Assembly: GCF_031979925.1 (NCBI RefSeq)
Contig: NZ_DALZFB010000008.1
Location: forward strand, 113,659 to 177,658
Length of the DNA stretch: 64,000 bases
Source: Pseudescherichia sp031979925
GTDB lineage: Bacteria; Pseudomonadota; Gammaproteobacteria; Enterobacterales; Enterobacteriaceae
Direction of reading: 5' to 3'
The position numbers and the translations under genes were made by a program. Each line of letters opens with the position of its first letter. Positions within the stretch are counted from its first letter, which is position 1. Below, piece after piece: positions 51,771-61,238 of the stretch. The notes under the pieces are model-generated. The model did not search any database, was not told where the DNA came from, and worked only from the letters and a program-made list of their open reading frames with translations.

Positions 51771-53093
51771 ATGACTGTAACGACTTTTTCCGAACTCGAA
51801 CTCGATGAAAGCCTGCTGGACGCGCTCCAGGAGAAAGGCTTCACACGCCCAACTGCCATTCAGGCGGCTGCTATTCCGCCTGCGCTGGAGGGCCGCGATG
51901 TACTCGGTTCTGCGCCTACCGGCACAGGGAAAACGGCGGCGTACCTGCTGCCTGCGTTGCAGCACCTGATCGATTTTCCGCGTAAGAAATCCGGACCGCC
52001 GCGTATTCTTATCCTGACGCCTACCCGTGAGCTGGCGATGCAGGTAGCCGAGCACGCACGTGAGCTGTCGGCAAATACCCACCTGGATATCGCCACTATT
52101 ACCGGCGGCGTGGCCTATATGAACCACGCTGAAGTGTTCAGCGAGAATCAGGATATTGTGGTCGCGACGACTGGCCGCTTAATGCAGTACATCAAAGAAG
52201 AGAACTTTGACTGCCGCGCCGTAGAGACGCTGATCCTTGATGAAGCGGACCGCATGCTGGAGCTGGGGTTCGCCCAGGATATCGAGCACATCGCCGGAGA
52301 GACGCGCTGGCGTAAGCAGACCATGCTCTTCTCCGCCACGCTGGAAGGCAATGCCGTGAAGGACTTTGCCGAGCGCCTGCTGGAAGATCCGGTCGAGGTC
52401 TCTGCGACGCCGTCTACCCGCGAGCGTAAAAAGATCCACCAGTGGTACTACCGCGCAGATAACTTTGAGCATAAAACCGCCCTGCTGCAGCACCTGCTCA
52501 AGCAGGACGACGCGACCCGCACCATCGTGTTTGTCCGCAAGCGCGAGCGCGTTCACGAGCTGGCAGAGCTGCTGCGTAACGCCGGCATCAACAACTGCTA
52601 TCTTGAAGGCGAGATGGCCCAGGTGAAGCGTACCGAAGGTATCAAACGCCTGACCGAAGGCCGGGTCAATGTGCTGATCGCCACCGACGTTGCTGCGCGC
52701 GGGATCGATATTCCGGACGTGAGCCATGTGATTAACTTTGATATGCCGCGCAGCGGCGATATCTATCTGCACCGTATTGGCCGTACCGGCCGCGCTGGGC
52801 GCAAAGGCACCGCCATTTCGCTGGTCGAGGCGCATGACCACCTGCTGCTGCAGAAAATTGGCCGCTACGTTGACGAGCCGTTAAAGGCACGCGTCATTGA
52901 CGAGCTGCGCCCAACCACCCGTGCGCCGAGCGAGAAAATGACGGGGAAACCGTCGAAGAAGGCACTGGCCAAGCGCGCCGAGAAGAAAGAAAAAGAGAAA
53001 GAGAAGCCGCGCGTGAAGCAGCGCCATCGCGATACCAAAAACATTGGTAAGCGTCGTAAGCCAAGCGGCTCTCAGGAGTCTTCAAACGAGTAA
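51771..53093 (+). CDS. srmB: DEAD-box RNA helicase SrmB
   Basis: A 440-residue helicase for assembly of the 50S subunit. Motifs are SAPTGTGKTA (I, near residue 45), PTRELAM (Ia), LDEADRML (II, near residue 155), SATLEG (III), RGIDIPDVSHVINFD (V) and HRIGRTGRAGRKG (VI, near residue 333). The C-terminal tail is Lys/Glu/Arg-rich (KKEKEKEKPRVKQRHRD) and probably binds RNA. It ends at a shared terminator with grcA. Four residues shorter than E. coli SrmB. Confidence 0.98.
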   Translation: MTVTTFSELELDESLLDALQEKGFTRPTAIQAAAIPPALEGRDVLGSAPTGTGKTAAYLLPALQHLIDFPRKKSGPPRILILTPTRELAMQVAEHARELSANTHLDIATITGGVAYMNHAEVFSENQDIVVATTGRLMQYIKEENFDCRAVETLILDEADRMLELGFAQDIEHIAGETRWRKQTMLFSATLEGNAVKDFAERLLEDPVEVSATPSTRERKKIHQWYYRADNFEHKTALLQHLLKQDDATRTIVFVRKRERVHELAELLRNAGINNCYLEGEMAQVKRTEGIKRLTEGRVNVLIATDVAARGIDIPDVSHVINFDMPRSGDIYLHRIGRTGRAGRKGTAISLVEAHDHLLLQKIGRYVDEPLKARVIDELRPTTRAPSEKMTGKPSKKALAKRAEKKEKEKEKPRVKQRHRDTKNIGKRRKPSGSQESSNE

Positions 53094-53094
53094 T

Positions 53095-53127
53095 AAAAAA
53101 GCCGGGTGATAAACCCGGCTTTTTTTA
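53095..53127. terminator. Bidirectional terminator between srmB and grcA
   Basis: A6, stem GCCGGGT/ACCCGGC with loop GATAA, then T7. It serves srmB on the plus strand and grcA on the minus strand. Confidence 0.92.
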
Positions 53128-53136
53128 TAGAGCCTG

Positions 53137-53520
53137 TTACAGGCTTTCAGTAAAGGTACGGGCAATAACGTCGCGCTGCTGCTCCGGGGTCAGGGAGTTA
53201 AAGCGCACCGCATAGCCTGATACACGGATAGTCAGCTGCGGGTATTTTTCCGGGTGCTCAACCGCATCAAGCAGGGTTTCGCGACGCAGTACGTTAACGT
53301 TCAGGTGCTGGCCACCCTCTACGCGAACCTGCGGCTGGACTTCCATCGGCACTTCGCGATACTCAATGTTGCCCAGCTGGTCAACCGCAACCACGTCATC
53401 TTCTGCAAAACCAGCTTTGGCGCAAACGCAGCGCGCTTCGCCTTTTTCGCTGTCGAGCAGCCAGAAAGAGTTCAGCAGGTCGTCGTTTGCCGCTTTGGTG
53501 ATCTGGATACCTGTAATCAT
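53137..53520 (-). CDS. grcA: Autonomous glycyl radical cofactor GrcA (YfiD)
   Basis: A 127-residue protein homologous to the C-terminus of pyruvate formate-lyase. The radical Gly lies in RVSGYAVRFNSLTPEQQ near residue 102. It can replace the damaged end of oxygen-cleaved PflB and restore activity. Its promoter region has two FNR-like sites 53 bases apart, as described for E. coli yfiD, so strong micro-aerobic induction is expected. It ends at a terminator shared with srmB. Confidence 0.97.
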   Translation of the reverse strand: MITGIQITKAANDDLLNSFWLLDSEKGEARCVCAKAGFAEDDVVAVDQLGNIEYREVPMEVQPQVRVEGGQHLNVNVLRRETLLDAVEHPEKYPQLTIRVSGYAVRFNSLTPEQQRDVIARTFTESL

Positions 53521-53626
53521 ATGATGCCTCCGGGCGTCTTAATTTATTGTGTCGGCCATATCCCGGCCAATTGGTAAAACCATTGTTGCCTGAGTGTCTA
53601 TATACCAGCCAAATCGCGCTCATTCT

Positions 53627-53640
53627 TTGACTTACATCAA
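53627..53640 (-). promoter_or_regulatory. FNR site I of grcA (about -41)
   Basis: On the minus strand TTGATGTAAGTCAA is one mismatch from TTGAT-N4-ATCAA. A TATATA -10 element lies at 53599-53604, placing this site near -41 from a start around 53592. The remainder of the 53521-53833 gap holds the ung promoter and shows nothing else clear. Confidence 0.75.
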
Positions 53641-53679
53641 TAAAAACCCCACCACAAAAAGGGTCATCACGGGAAATAG

Positions 53680-53693
53680 TTGTTTTATATCAA
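53680..53693 (-). promoter_or_regulatory. FNR site II of grcA (about -94)
   Basis: On the minus strand TTGATATAAAACAA is one mismatch from the FNR consensus. Its centre is exactly 53 bases upstream of site I, the same spacing as the -40.5/-93.5 pair of E. coli yfiD, where the upstream site limits full anaerobic expression. Confidence 0.7.
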
Positions 53694-53833
53694 CTTACGT
53701 ATTTCGCCAGTCTAAAATTGTCCTGCAAATTTTCAAATATTTTTAGGCTTTTCCGGCCGTTTTAACTCGCGCATTTTATTCCCGTGAAAGAAGCGGTTAA
53801 GCTTAGGATCATCAAAATAGGCAGGAGATCGGA

Positions 53834-54523
53834 ATGACCACTTCGCAAACATGGCACGACGTGCTGGCTGAAGAGAAAAAGCAGCCCTACTTTACCAATA
53901 CGCTTAACGCAGTCGCCGCCGAGCGCGAGGCTGGCGTGACGGTTTATCCGCCACAGAAGGATGTGTTTAACGCTTTTCGCTTCACCGAGCTGGGGGATGT
54001 GAAGGTGGTGATCCTGGGCCAGGATCCCTACCATGGACCGGGACAGGCACACGGCCTGGCCTTCTCCGTACGCCCCGGCGTCGCTACCCCGCCGTCGCTG
54101 CTCAATATGTATAAAGAGCTGGAGAACTCAATACCAGGGTTTAGCCGCCCGACGCACGGCTATCTGGAGAGCTGGGCGCGTCAGGGGGTACTGCTGCTCA
54201 ACACGGTACTGACCGTACGCGCAGGCCAGGCGCACTCTCACGCCAGCCTTGGCTGGGAGACCTTTACCGATAAGGTGATTGCCCTGATTAACGAGCACCG
54301 CGAGAACGTGGTGTTTTTGCTGTGGGGATCTCACGCGCAGAAGAAAGGGGCGATTATTGACGGTAAACGCCACCATATTCTGAAAGCGCCCCACCCTTCA
54401 CCGCTATCGGCGCATCGGGGATTTTTTGGCTGTAACCATTTTGTGCTGGCCAACGAGTGGCTGGAGCAGCACGGCGAGAAGCCGATTGACTGGATGCCGA
54501 CTCTGCCAGCAGAGAGCGAATAA
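53834..54523 (+). CDS. ung: Uracil-DNA glycosylase
   Basis: A 229-residue family 1 glycosylase that removes uracil from DNA. The water-activating loop GQDPYHGPGQAHGLAFS lies near residue 62 and the DNA-minor-groove loop HPSPLSAHRGFFG near residue 187. All catalytic residues visible in these motifs (Asp64, His187 positions) are kept. It is divergent from grcA and followed by a REP element. Length is as in E. coli. Confidence 0.98.
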   Translation: MTTSQTWHDVLAEEKKQPYFTNTLNAVAAEREAGVTVYPPQKDVFNAFRFTELGDVKVVILGQDPYHGPGQAHGLAFSVRPGVATPPSLLNMYKELENSIPGFSRPTHGYLESWARQGVLLLNTVLTVRAGQAHSHASLGWETFTDKVIALINEHRENVVFLLWGSHAQKKGAIIDGKRHHILKAPHPSPLSAHRGFFGCNHFVLANEWLEQHGEKPIDWMPTLPAESE

Positions 54524-54535
54524 CGAAGGGAATCA

Positions 54536-54564
54536 GGCCCGGCGGCGCGATGCCTGCCGGGCCT
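54536..54564. repeat. REP element between ung and yfiF
   Basis: The palindrome GGCCCGGCGGCGCGATGCCT then GCCGGGCCT lies between the two convergent genes and probably ends both transcripts. Confidence 0.7.
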
Positions 54565-54572
54565 TGAAAGCG

Positions 54573-55622
54573 TTACGCTTTGTTCTGACGCCACCACTCG
54601 GCGAGCAGAACGCCGGTTGCTACGGAGACGTTGAGACTTTCAACGTTGCCGGTGCCCGGAATAGCAAGACTCAGATCGGCGCTGGCCAGCGCTGCATCGG
54701 AGAGACCGTCACGCTCCTGGCCTAACACCAGCACCATCTTCTTCGGCAGCTCGGCTTTATAAAGCGGCGTACCTTCATGGCTGGAGGTCGTCACAATGGT
54801 GTAGCCCGCTTTGCGGAAGGCATCCAGTGCATCAAGTACGCTGTCACCGGTGATCGCCTGCACATGCTCAGCCCCGCCCTCAGCAGTACGCACCGCTGCG
54901 CCAGACTCGATAATCCCTGCATCCTGCAGCACCACGCCCTTCACGCCGAAGTGCGCGCAGCTGCGCATCATCGCGCCGAGGTTGTGCGGGTTACCCACAT
55001 CTTCCAGCGCCAGGACGCAATCCTGCTCGCCGGCCTGGCTCACCCACTGCTGCACAGAAATGCCGCTGCGCTTTTTGATGATAAAGCAGACGCCACCGTG
55101 GTGTTCGGTCCCGGAGGCTTTTGCCAGCTCGGCTTCATCCACAACGTGGTAAGCCTTGCGGTTAGCAGCCATCCAGCGCAGCGCCTCTTTGAAGCGCGGC
55201 GTCACGCTCTGGACAAACCAGGCGCGAACGATGCAGTCCGGGCGGCTCTGGAACAGGGCCTGGCAGGCGTTTTCACCGTAAACGCGCGTCTCTTCAGCGC
55301 GCTGGCGGCGGATCACTTCCGGATCGATAACCGGTTTGCCGCTAGCTGACTCTTCTTCGTCCCTTACCGAATCGGCAACGGGCGGGCGAGAGACGGTGCG
55401 CCACGGCGAGCCGCCGTCACGGTCGTTATCGCGGTCACGATCGCGACTAAAAGGTTTTCTCTCATCGCGGGCGGGGCGACGGCCACCGTCTGCACGAGAC
55501 GATCCCGGACGTCCGCCCCCCTTCCCGGTACGCGGGTTATGGGTGCGTTTATCAGAATCATCATCACTGCGGACATACATCACTTTGACCTTGCCGCTTT
55601 TGTTTTTCAGTTCGTCGTTCAT
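54573..55622 (-). CDS. yfiF: SpoU/TrmH-family RNA methyltransferase YfiF
   Basis: A 349-residue protein. The N-terminal 90 residues are Arg/Asp/Gly-rich and probably disordered (KPFSRDRDRDNDRDGG). A substrate-binding domain (about 105-185) is followed by a SPOUT 2'-O-methyltransferase domain with VGNPHNLGAMMRSCAHFG near residue 220, LVLGQERDGLSD near residue 297 and SLNVSVATGVLL at the end. The substrate is not established. The frame opens 4 codons upstream; the start at 55622 (MNDELKNKSGKVKVMY) matches E. coli. Confidence 0.93.
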   Translation of the reverse strand: MNDELKNKSGKVKVMYVRSDDDSDKRTHNPRTGKGGGRPGSSRADGGRRPARDERKPFSRDRDRDNDRDGGSPWRTVSRPPVADSVRDEEESASGKPVIDPEVIRRQRAEETRVYGENACQALFQSRPDCIVRAWFVQSVTPRFKEALRWMAANRKAYHVVDEAELAKASGTEHHGGVCFIIKKRSGISVQQWVSQAGEQDCVLALEDVGNPHNLGAMMRSCAHFGVKGVVLQDAGIIESGAAVRTAEGGAEHVQAITGDSVLDALDAFRKAGYTIVTTSSHEGTPLYKAELPKKMVLVLGQERDGLSDAALASADLSLAIPGTGNVESLNVSVATGVLLAEWWRQNKA

Positions 55623-55814
55623 GCTTTTCTCCACCAGCGCTGCGCGAAGCGCGCAGATTACCCGATGTGCAGGCGCATAGCCATTACTTCAATTAAAAGT
55701 CTGCGACTATTGTACTCATTGAATAAAACGCGTTGTCGTTTTACAGCCGCTCAAAGATAATATGTAACATATTGGAAACATACTCTGTTCCACCGCACTA
55801 CCCAGAGGTTAGTT

Positions 55815-56234
55815 ATGAATACCGTATGTGCAAGCTGTCAGGCACTGAACCGCATTCCCGATGACCATGCTACCGACGGCGCGAAATGTGGACGCTGTGG
55901 CCACGATCTTTTCGATGGCGATGTGATTAACGCCACCGGTGAGACGCTGGACAAACTGCTGAAGGACGATCTGCCAGTAGTGGTAGATTTCTGGGCTCCC
56001 TGGTGTGGCCCCTGCCGTAGCTTTGCCCCTATTTTTGAAGATGTCGCCGAAGAGCGCAGCGGCAAAGTACGCTTTGTGAAGGTGAATACCGAAGCCGAGC
56101 GCGAACTGAGCGCCCGCTTCCGTATCCGCAGCATTCCCACCATCATGCTGTTCAAAAATGGTGAGGTTGTCGACATGCTGAGCGGCGCGGTGCCAAAAGC
56201 GCCGTTCGACAGCTGGCTGAACGAATCAATCTAA
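55815..56234 (+). CDS. trxC: Thioredoxin 2
   Basis: A 139-residue thioredoxin with an extra N-terminal zinc-finger domain (CASC near residue 5, CGRC near residue 26). The redox motif WAPWCGPCRSFAP lies near residue 63. It reduces ribonucleotide reductase and oxidised proteins, and in E. coli is induced by OxyR; I did not see a clear OxyR site upstream here. It is divergent from yfiF and followed by tapT. Confidence 0.97.
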   Translation: MNTVCASCQALNRIPDDHATDGAKCGRCGHDLFDGDVINATGETLDKLLKDDLPVVVDFWAPWCGPCRSFAPIFEDVAEERSGKVRFVKVNTEAERELSARFRIRSIPTIMLFKNGEVVDMLSGAVPKAPFDSWLNESI

Positions 56235-56300
56235 TCTTGCGGGGCCGCTTGTGCCCCGTTTTTCCCTCTGCCACAATGGCGTTTTTTCTGCGCCATCTCA

Positions 56301-57005
56301 ATGACCGTGACCAATAACGCCGTACTGCAACTTCGGGCGCAACGTCTTGCCCGCGCCACACGCCCTTTTCTCGCCCGGGGTAACCGTATTCGTCGCTGTC
56401 AGCGCTGCCTGCTGCCGCAGAAGCAGTGTCTCTGTGCCACGCTGCAACCCAGCGCTGCCCGCAGCCGCTTCTGTCTGGTGATGTTTGATACCGAGCCGAT
56501 GAAGCCCAGCAATACCGGACGGCTGATTGCCGATATCCTGCCGGATACCGCCGCGTTCCAGTGGTCGCGCACTGAGCCACCGCAGGCGCTGCTGGATCTG
56601 GTCGCCGATCCCCATTACCAGCCGATGGTCGTCTTTCCCGCCGCCTATGCGGGCAGCGAGCGACAGGTGATCGCCGCGCCTCCCAGCGGTAAGCCGCCGC
56701 TGTTTATTATGCTCGACGGAACCTGGACCGAGGCGCGAAAGATGTTTCGTAAAAGTCCTTATCTCGATGCACTGCCAGTGATTTCCGTCGATCTCTCCCG
56801 CGTCTCCGCCTACCGCCTGCGCGAAGCTCAGGTCGAAGGGCAATACTGCACGGCTGAGGTGGCGATCGCCCTGCTCGATCTCGCCGCAGACCAGCCTGCT
56901 GCTCAGGCGTTGGGGGATCACTTCTCCTGCTTCCGCACCCGCTATCTGGCAGGAAAAACGCATCATAAGGGCAGCGTCACAGCGGATATCGAAGAAAGCG
57001 TTTAA
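56301..57005 (+). CDS. tapT: tRNA-uridine aminocarboxypropyltransferase (YfiP)
   Basis: A 234-residue DTW-domain enzyme. N-terminal cysteines form a zinc-like site (RRCQRCLLPQKQCLC near residue 32), and the DTW signature is MLDGTWTEARKMF near residue 137. E. coli YfiP (TapT) makes acp3U47 in tRNA. It lies 66 bases after trxC and 32 bases before pat on the same strand, so the two may share a transcript. Length is near the E. coli 232. Confidence 0.93.
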   Translation: MTVTNNAVLQLRAQRLARATRPFLARGNRIRRCQRCLLPQKQCLCATLQPSAARSRFCLVMFDTEPMKPSNTGRLIADILPDTAAFQWSRTEPPQALLDLVADPHYQPMVVFPAAYAGSERQVIAAPPSGKPPLFIMLDGTWTEARKMFRKSPYLDALPVISVDLSRVSAYRLREAQVEGQYCTAEVAIALLDLAADQPAAQALGDHFSCFRTRYLAGKTHHKGSVTADIEESV

Positions 57006-57037
57006 AGTCATCGGGTCACTCTTTTCTGGAGACCGGT

Positions 57038-59698
57038 ATGAGCCAACGAGGACTGGAAGCGCTGCTGCGCCCTAAGTCGATTGCGGTGATTGGTGCCTCA
57101 ATGAAGCCGGATCGCGCCGGTTTTCTGATGATGCGTAACCTGCTGGCTGGCGGATTTGCCGGCCCGGTGCTGCCGGTGACCCCGGCCTGGAAAGCCGTGC
57201 AGGGGGTGCTGGCCTGGCCGGACGTTGCCAGCCTGCCCTTTACGCCGGATCTCGCCGTGCTCTGCACCCATGCAAAACGCAACCTGAGCCTGCTGGAGGC
57301 GTTAGGCCTGAAGGGGTGTAAGACCTGCATCATCCTCTCTGCGCCGCCGGAACAGCATGCCGACCTGCTGGCCTGCGCCAGCCGCTTCCAGATGCGCCTG
57401 CTGGGGCCAAACAGCCTTGGCCTGCTGGCACCCTGGCAGGGGCTTAACGCCAGCTTCTCTCCGGTACCGATCGCCCGCGGCAAGCTGGCCTTTATCTCCC
57501 AGTCGGCGGCGGTGTCCAATACCATTCTCGACTGGGCCCAGCAGCGCGAGATGGGCTTCTCCTACTTTATCGCCCTCGGTGACAGTCTGGATATCGACGT
57601 TGATGAGCTTCTCGACTTCCTGGCCCGCGACAGCAAAACCAGCGCTATCCTGCTCTACCTGGAGCATCTGAGCGATGCCCGGCGCTTTGTGTCGGCCGCC
57701 CGTAGCGCTTCGCGTAATAAGCCTATTCTGGTGATTAAAAGCGGCCGTAGCCCGGCGGCGCAGCGCCTGCTGCACGTCAACGCCGGGATGGATCCCGCCT
57801 GGGATGCGGCAATCCAGCGCGCAGGCCTGCTGCGTGTGCAGGATACCCATGAGCTTTTCTCCGCCGTTGAGACCCTGAGTCATATGCGTCCGCTGCGTGG
57901 AGAGCGCTTGATGATTGTCAGCAACGGCGCAGCACCGGCGGCACTGGCGCTGGACGAGCTGTGGCTGCGCAACGGCAAGCTGGCGACCCTCGGCGAGGAG
58001 ACCCTCTCCCGCCTGCGTGAGGCGCTGCCCGGATCCGTCGTAGCGGATAACCCGCTGGATCTGCGCGACGATGCCAGCAGCGAGCGCTATATCACCGCGC
58101 TTAACATCCTGCTCGACAGCCCGGACTACGATGCTCTGCTGGTGATCCACTCCCCCAGCGCCGCCGCCCCCGGCAGCGAGAGCGCGTTGGCCCTGATCGA
58201 AGCCCTGAAAAAGCATCCGCGCGGTAAATATGTCACCGTGCTGACCAACTGGTGCGGGGAGTTCTCCTCTCAGGAGGCCCGCCGACTGTTTAGTGAGGCG
58301 GGGTTACCCACCTACCGAACGCCAGAGGGGACCATCACCGCCTTTATGCATATGGTGGAGTATCGTCGTAACCAGAAGCAGCTCCGGGAAACCCCGGCCC
58401 TGCCCAGTAACCTGAACGCCGATACCGCCGAAGCGCATAAGCTGTTGCAGCGCGCTATCGATGAGGGGGCCTCCACGCTCGATACCCATGAAGTCCAGCC
58501 GGTACTGCACGCCTACGGATTGCACACGCTCCCGACCTGGATTGCCAGCGATAGCGCAGAGGCAGTATATATTGCTGGCCAGATTGGCTACCCCGTCGCC
58601 CTAAAGCTGCGCTCCCCAGATATTCCGCACAAGTCGGAAGTTCAGGGGGTAATGCTCTATCTGCGTACCGCTGCGGAAGTACAGCAGGCGGCAGAGGCGA
58701 TTATCGATCGCGTTAAGATGCGCTGGCCGCAGGCGCGGGTGCACGGTTTGCAGGTGCAGAGCATGGCTAACCGCGCCGGTGCCCAGGAGCTACGGGTAGT
58801 GGTAGAGCAGGATCCGGTGTTTGGTCCGCTGATCATGCTGGGCGAAGGCGGCGTGGAGTGGCGAGCGCAGGACCAGGCCGCGGTGGCGCTGCCGCCGTTG
58901 AACATGAACCTTGCCCGCTACCTGGTCATTCAGGCCATCAAAAATAAGAAGATCCGCGGACGCAGCGGTCTCCAGCCGCTGGACGTGATCGGCCTGAGCC
59001 AACTTCTGGTGCGGGTCTCGAACCTGATTGTCGACTGCCCGGAGATCCAGCGGCTGGATATTCACCCGCTGCTGGCCTCCGCCGGGGAGTTTACCGCCCT
59101 CGACGTAACGATGACGCTGGCTGCATTTAGCGGCAGCAGCGAAAGTCGGCTGGCGATTCGTCCCTACCCTCAGCATCTTGAGGAGAGCGTGACGCTAAAG
59201 AACGGTGATACCTGCCTGTTCCGCCCTATCCTCCCCGAAGATGAGCCGGCCCTGCAGCGTTTTATCGCCCGCGTCACGAAAGAGGATCTTTATTATCGTT
59301 ACTTCAGTGAGATCAACGAATTCACCCATGAGGACTTAGCCAATATGACCCAGATCGACTACGATCGGGAGATGGCGATCGTTGCCGTGCGCCGTACTGA
59401 CGATGGCGAAGAGATCCTTGGCGTGACGCGGGCGATCTCCGATCCGGACAACGTGGATGCAGAGTTTGCCGTACTGGTCCGTTCCGACCTCAAGGGTCTG
59501 GGTCTGGGGAGGCGCTTGCTGGAGAAACTGATTGGCTATACCCGCGATCATGGTCTCATGCGTCTGAATGGTATTACGATGCCTAATAATCGCGGTATGG
59601 TAACGCTGGCACGTAAACTCTGCTTTACCGTCGATATCCAGCTGGAGGATGGGATTGTCAGCCTGACGCTTCCTCTTGCGGAGCCTGGCGGCTCCTGA
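57038..59698 (+). CDS. pat: Protein lysine acetyltransferase Pat
   Basis: An 886-residue protein. Residues about 1-690 resemble an ADP-forming acyl-CoA synthetase: CoA-binding fold (SIAVIGASMKPDRAG near residue 12), ligase domain (FISQSAAVSN near residue 150) and ATP-grasp region (GYPVALKLRSPDIPHKSEV near residue 520). The C-terminal 170 residues are a GNAT acetyltransferase (LKGLGLGRRLLEKLI near residue 825). It acetylates lysines, for instance in Acs, and is opposed by CobB. Same length as E. coli YfiQ/PatZ. It follows tapT. Confidence 0.97.
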   Translation: MSQRGLEALLRPKSIAVIGASMKPDRAGFLMMRNLLAGGFAGPVLPVTPAWKAVQGVLAWPDVASLPFTPDLAVLCTHAKRNLSLLEALGLKGCKTCIILSAPPEQHADLLACASRFQMRLLGPNSLGLLAPWQGLNASFSPVPIARGKLAFISQSAAVSNTILDWAQQREMGFSYFIALGDSLDIDVDELLDFLARDSKTSAILLYLEHLSDARRFVSAARSASRNKPILVIKSGRSPAAQRLLHVNAGMDPAWDAAIQRAGLLRVQDTHELFSAVETLSHMRPLRGERLMIVSNGAAPAALALDELWLRNGKLATLGEETLSRLREALPGSVVADNPLDLRDDASSERYITALNILLDSPDYDALLVIHSPSAAAPGSESALALIEALKKHPRGKYVTVLTNWCGEFSSQEARRLFSEAGLPTYRTPEGTITAFMHMVEYRRNQKQLRETPALPSNLNADTAEAHKLLQRAIDEGASTLDTHEVQPVLHAYGLHTLPTWIASDSAEAVYIAGQIGYPVALKLRSPDIPHKSEVQGVMLYLRTAAEVQQAAEAIIDRVKMRWPQARVHGLQVQSMANRAGAQELRVVVEQDPVFGPLIMLGEGGVEWRAQDQAAVALPPLNMNLARYLVIQAIKNKKIRGRSGLQPLDVIGLSQLLVRVSNLIVDCPEIQRLDIHPLLASAGEFTALDVTMTLAAFSGSSESRLAIRPYPQHLEESVTLKNGDTCLFRPILPEDEPALQRFIARVTKEDLYYRYFSEINEFTHEDLANMTQIDYDREMAIVAVRRTDDGEEILGVTRAISDPDNVDAEFAVLVRSDLKGLGLGRRLLEKLIGYTRDHGLMRLNGITMPNNRGMVTLARKLCFTVDIQLEDGIVSLTLPLAEPGGS

Positions 59699-59827
59699 GT
59701 AAGGTACTGGAAATGTTGACCACTTCGCTGGCTCTGGTGTTATCATTGTCCGCTTATGTGGTCTGCATGCTTCTGTAGATGCATGATACAGAGGACCCTT
59801 CAATAAACAGAGAAGATACGCACTGTG

Positions 59828-61183
59828 ATGTTGTCAAAATTTAAGCGTAATAAACATCAACAACACCTTGCTCAACTACCTAAGCTCTCTCAGTCAGTTG
59901 ATGATGTCACGTTTTATTACTCTCCCGCCGACTTTCGGGAGACACTGCTTAAACAGATTGCCAGTGCAACACAACGCATCTGTATTATCGCCCTGTACCT
60001 TGAGCAGGACGACGGCGGTAGAGACATTATGGCGGCGCTCTATGAGGCGAAACGCCAGCGGCCGGAGCTGGATGTGCGCGTTCTGGTCGACTGGCATCGT
60101 GCCCAGCGCGGCCGTATCGGCGCTGCTGCGGCTAATACAAATGCTGACTGGTACTGCCGTCTGGCGCAGGAGAACCCCGGCGTTGATATCGCCGTTTACG
60201 GCGTGCCGGTAAATACCCGCGAAGCGCTGGGCGTGCTGCACTATAAAGGCTTTATCATTGATGATGCCGTGCTCTACAGCGGTGCCAGCCTGAACGATGT
60301 CTACCTGCATCAGCATGAGAAGTATCGCTATGACCGCTACCAGCTGATCCGCAATGCGCGGATGGCCGACATTATGCTGGAGTGGGTCGACAGGAATCTG
60401 ATTCAGGGGTGCGGCGTTAACCGCCTCGATAGCGACCAGCGACCTAAGAGCCCGGAAATCAAAAATGATATTCGTCAATTCCGCCAGGAGCTGCGTGACG
60501 CAGGCTACCATTTTCAGGGCGATGCGGATAACGAGCAACTGGCGGTAACACCGCTGGTGGGCCTTGGCAAAACCAGCCTGCTCAACAAGACGATTTTCCA
60601 TCTGATGCCGTGCACCGAGCACAAGCTGACGATCTGCACCCCCTACTTTAACCTGCCGGCGGTGCTGGTACGCAATATCATTCAGCTGCTGCGCGAAGGT
60701 AAGAAAGTTGAGATCATCGTCGGGGATAAGACAGCGAACGATTTCTATATTCCGGAAAACGAGCCGTTTAAGATCATTGGCGCGCTGCCCTATCTCTATG
60801 AGATTAACCTACGCCGCTTCCTGAGCCGTCTGCAGTACTATGTGAATACCGATCAGCTCATTGTCCGCCTGTGGAAGGATGCGGATAACAGCTATCACCT
60901 GAAAGGGATGTGGGTGGATGACGAGTGGCTGCTGCTGACCGGCAACAACCTTAACCCACGCGCATGGCGACTGGATCTGGAAAATGCGATCCTTATCCAC
61001 GATCCGCAGCAGGAGCTGGCTCCGCAGCGTGATAAAGAGCTGGAGCTGATCCGCACCCATACTACCGTGGTGAAACACTATCGCGATCTGCAAAGCATTG
61101 CCGAGTACCCGGTTAAGGTGCGTAAGCTCATCCGCCGCCTGCGTAGGATACGTATCGACAGGCTGATTAGCCGTATTCTGTAA
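59828..61183 (+). CDS. pssA: Phosphatidylserine synthase
   Basis: A 451-residue phospholipase-D superfamily enzyme that joins CDP-diacylglycerol and serine. Two HKD-like motifs are seen: LHYKGFIIDDAVLYSG near residue 138 and YHLKGMWVDDEWLL near residue 357. The C-terminus is very basic (KVRKLIRRLRRIRIDRL) and suits ribosome or membrane-surface association. A GTG one codon upstream is also in frame; the ATG at 59828 matches E. coli. It ends at a strong terminator. Confidence 0.98.
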   Translation: MLSKFKRNKHQQHLAQLPKLSQSVDDVTFYYSPADFRETLLKQIASATQRICIIALYLEQDDGGRDIMAALYEAKRQRPELDVRVLVDWHRAQRGRIGAAAANTNADWYCRLAQENPGVDIAVYGVPVNTREALGVLHYKGFIIDDAVLYSGASLNDVYLHQHEKYRYDRYQLIRNARMADIMLEWVDRNLIQGCGVNRLDSDQRPKSPEIKNDIRQFRQELRDAGYHFQGDADNEQLAVTPLVGLGKTSLLNKTIFHLMPCTEHKLTICTPYFNLPAVLVRNIIQLLREGKKVEIIVGDKTANDFYIPENEPFKIIGALPYLYEINLRRFLSRLQYYVNTDQLIVRLWKDADNSYHLKGMWVDDEWLLLTGNNLNPRAWRLDLENAILIHDPQQELAPQRDKELELIRTHTTVVKHYRDLQSIAEYPVKVRKLIRRLRRIRIDRLISRIL

Positions 61184-61199
61184 CCTGTTTACAACGTTA

Positions 61200-61228
61200 G
61201 GCCCCGTCATCGATGGGGCCTTTTTATT
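61200..61228 (+). terminator. pssA terminator
   Basis: Stem GGCCCC/GGGGCC with a 9-base loop is followed by TTTTTATT, 16 bases after the pssA stop. It also lies directly before the yfiM start region. Confidence 0.88.
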
Positions 61229-61238
61229 GGGATTGGCG

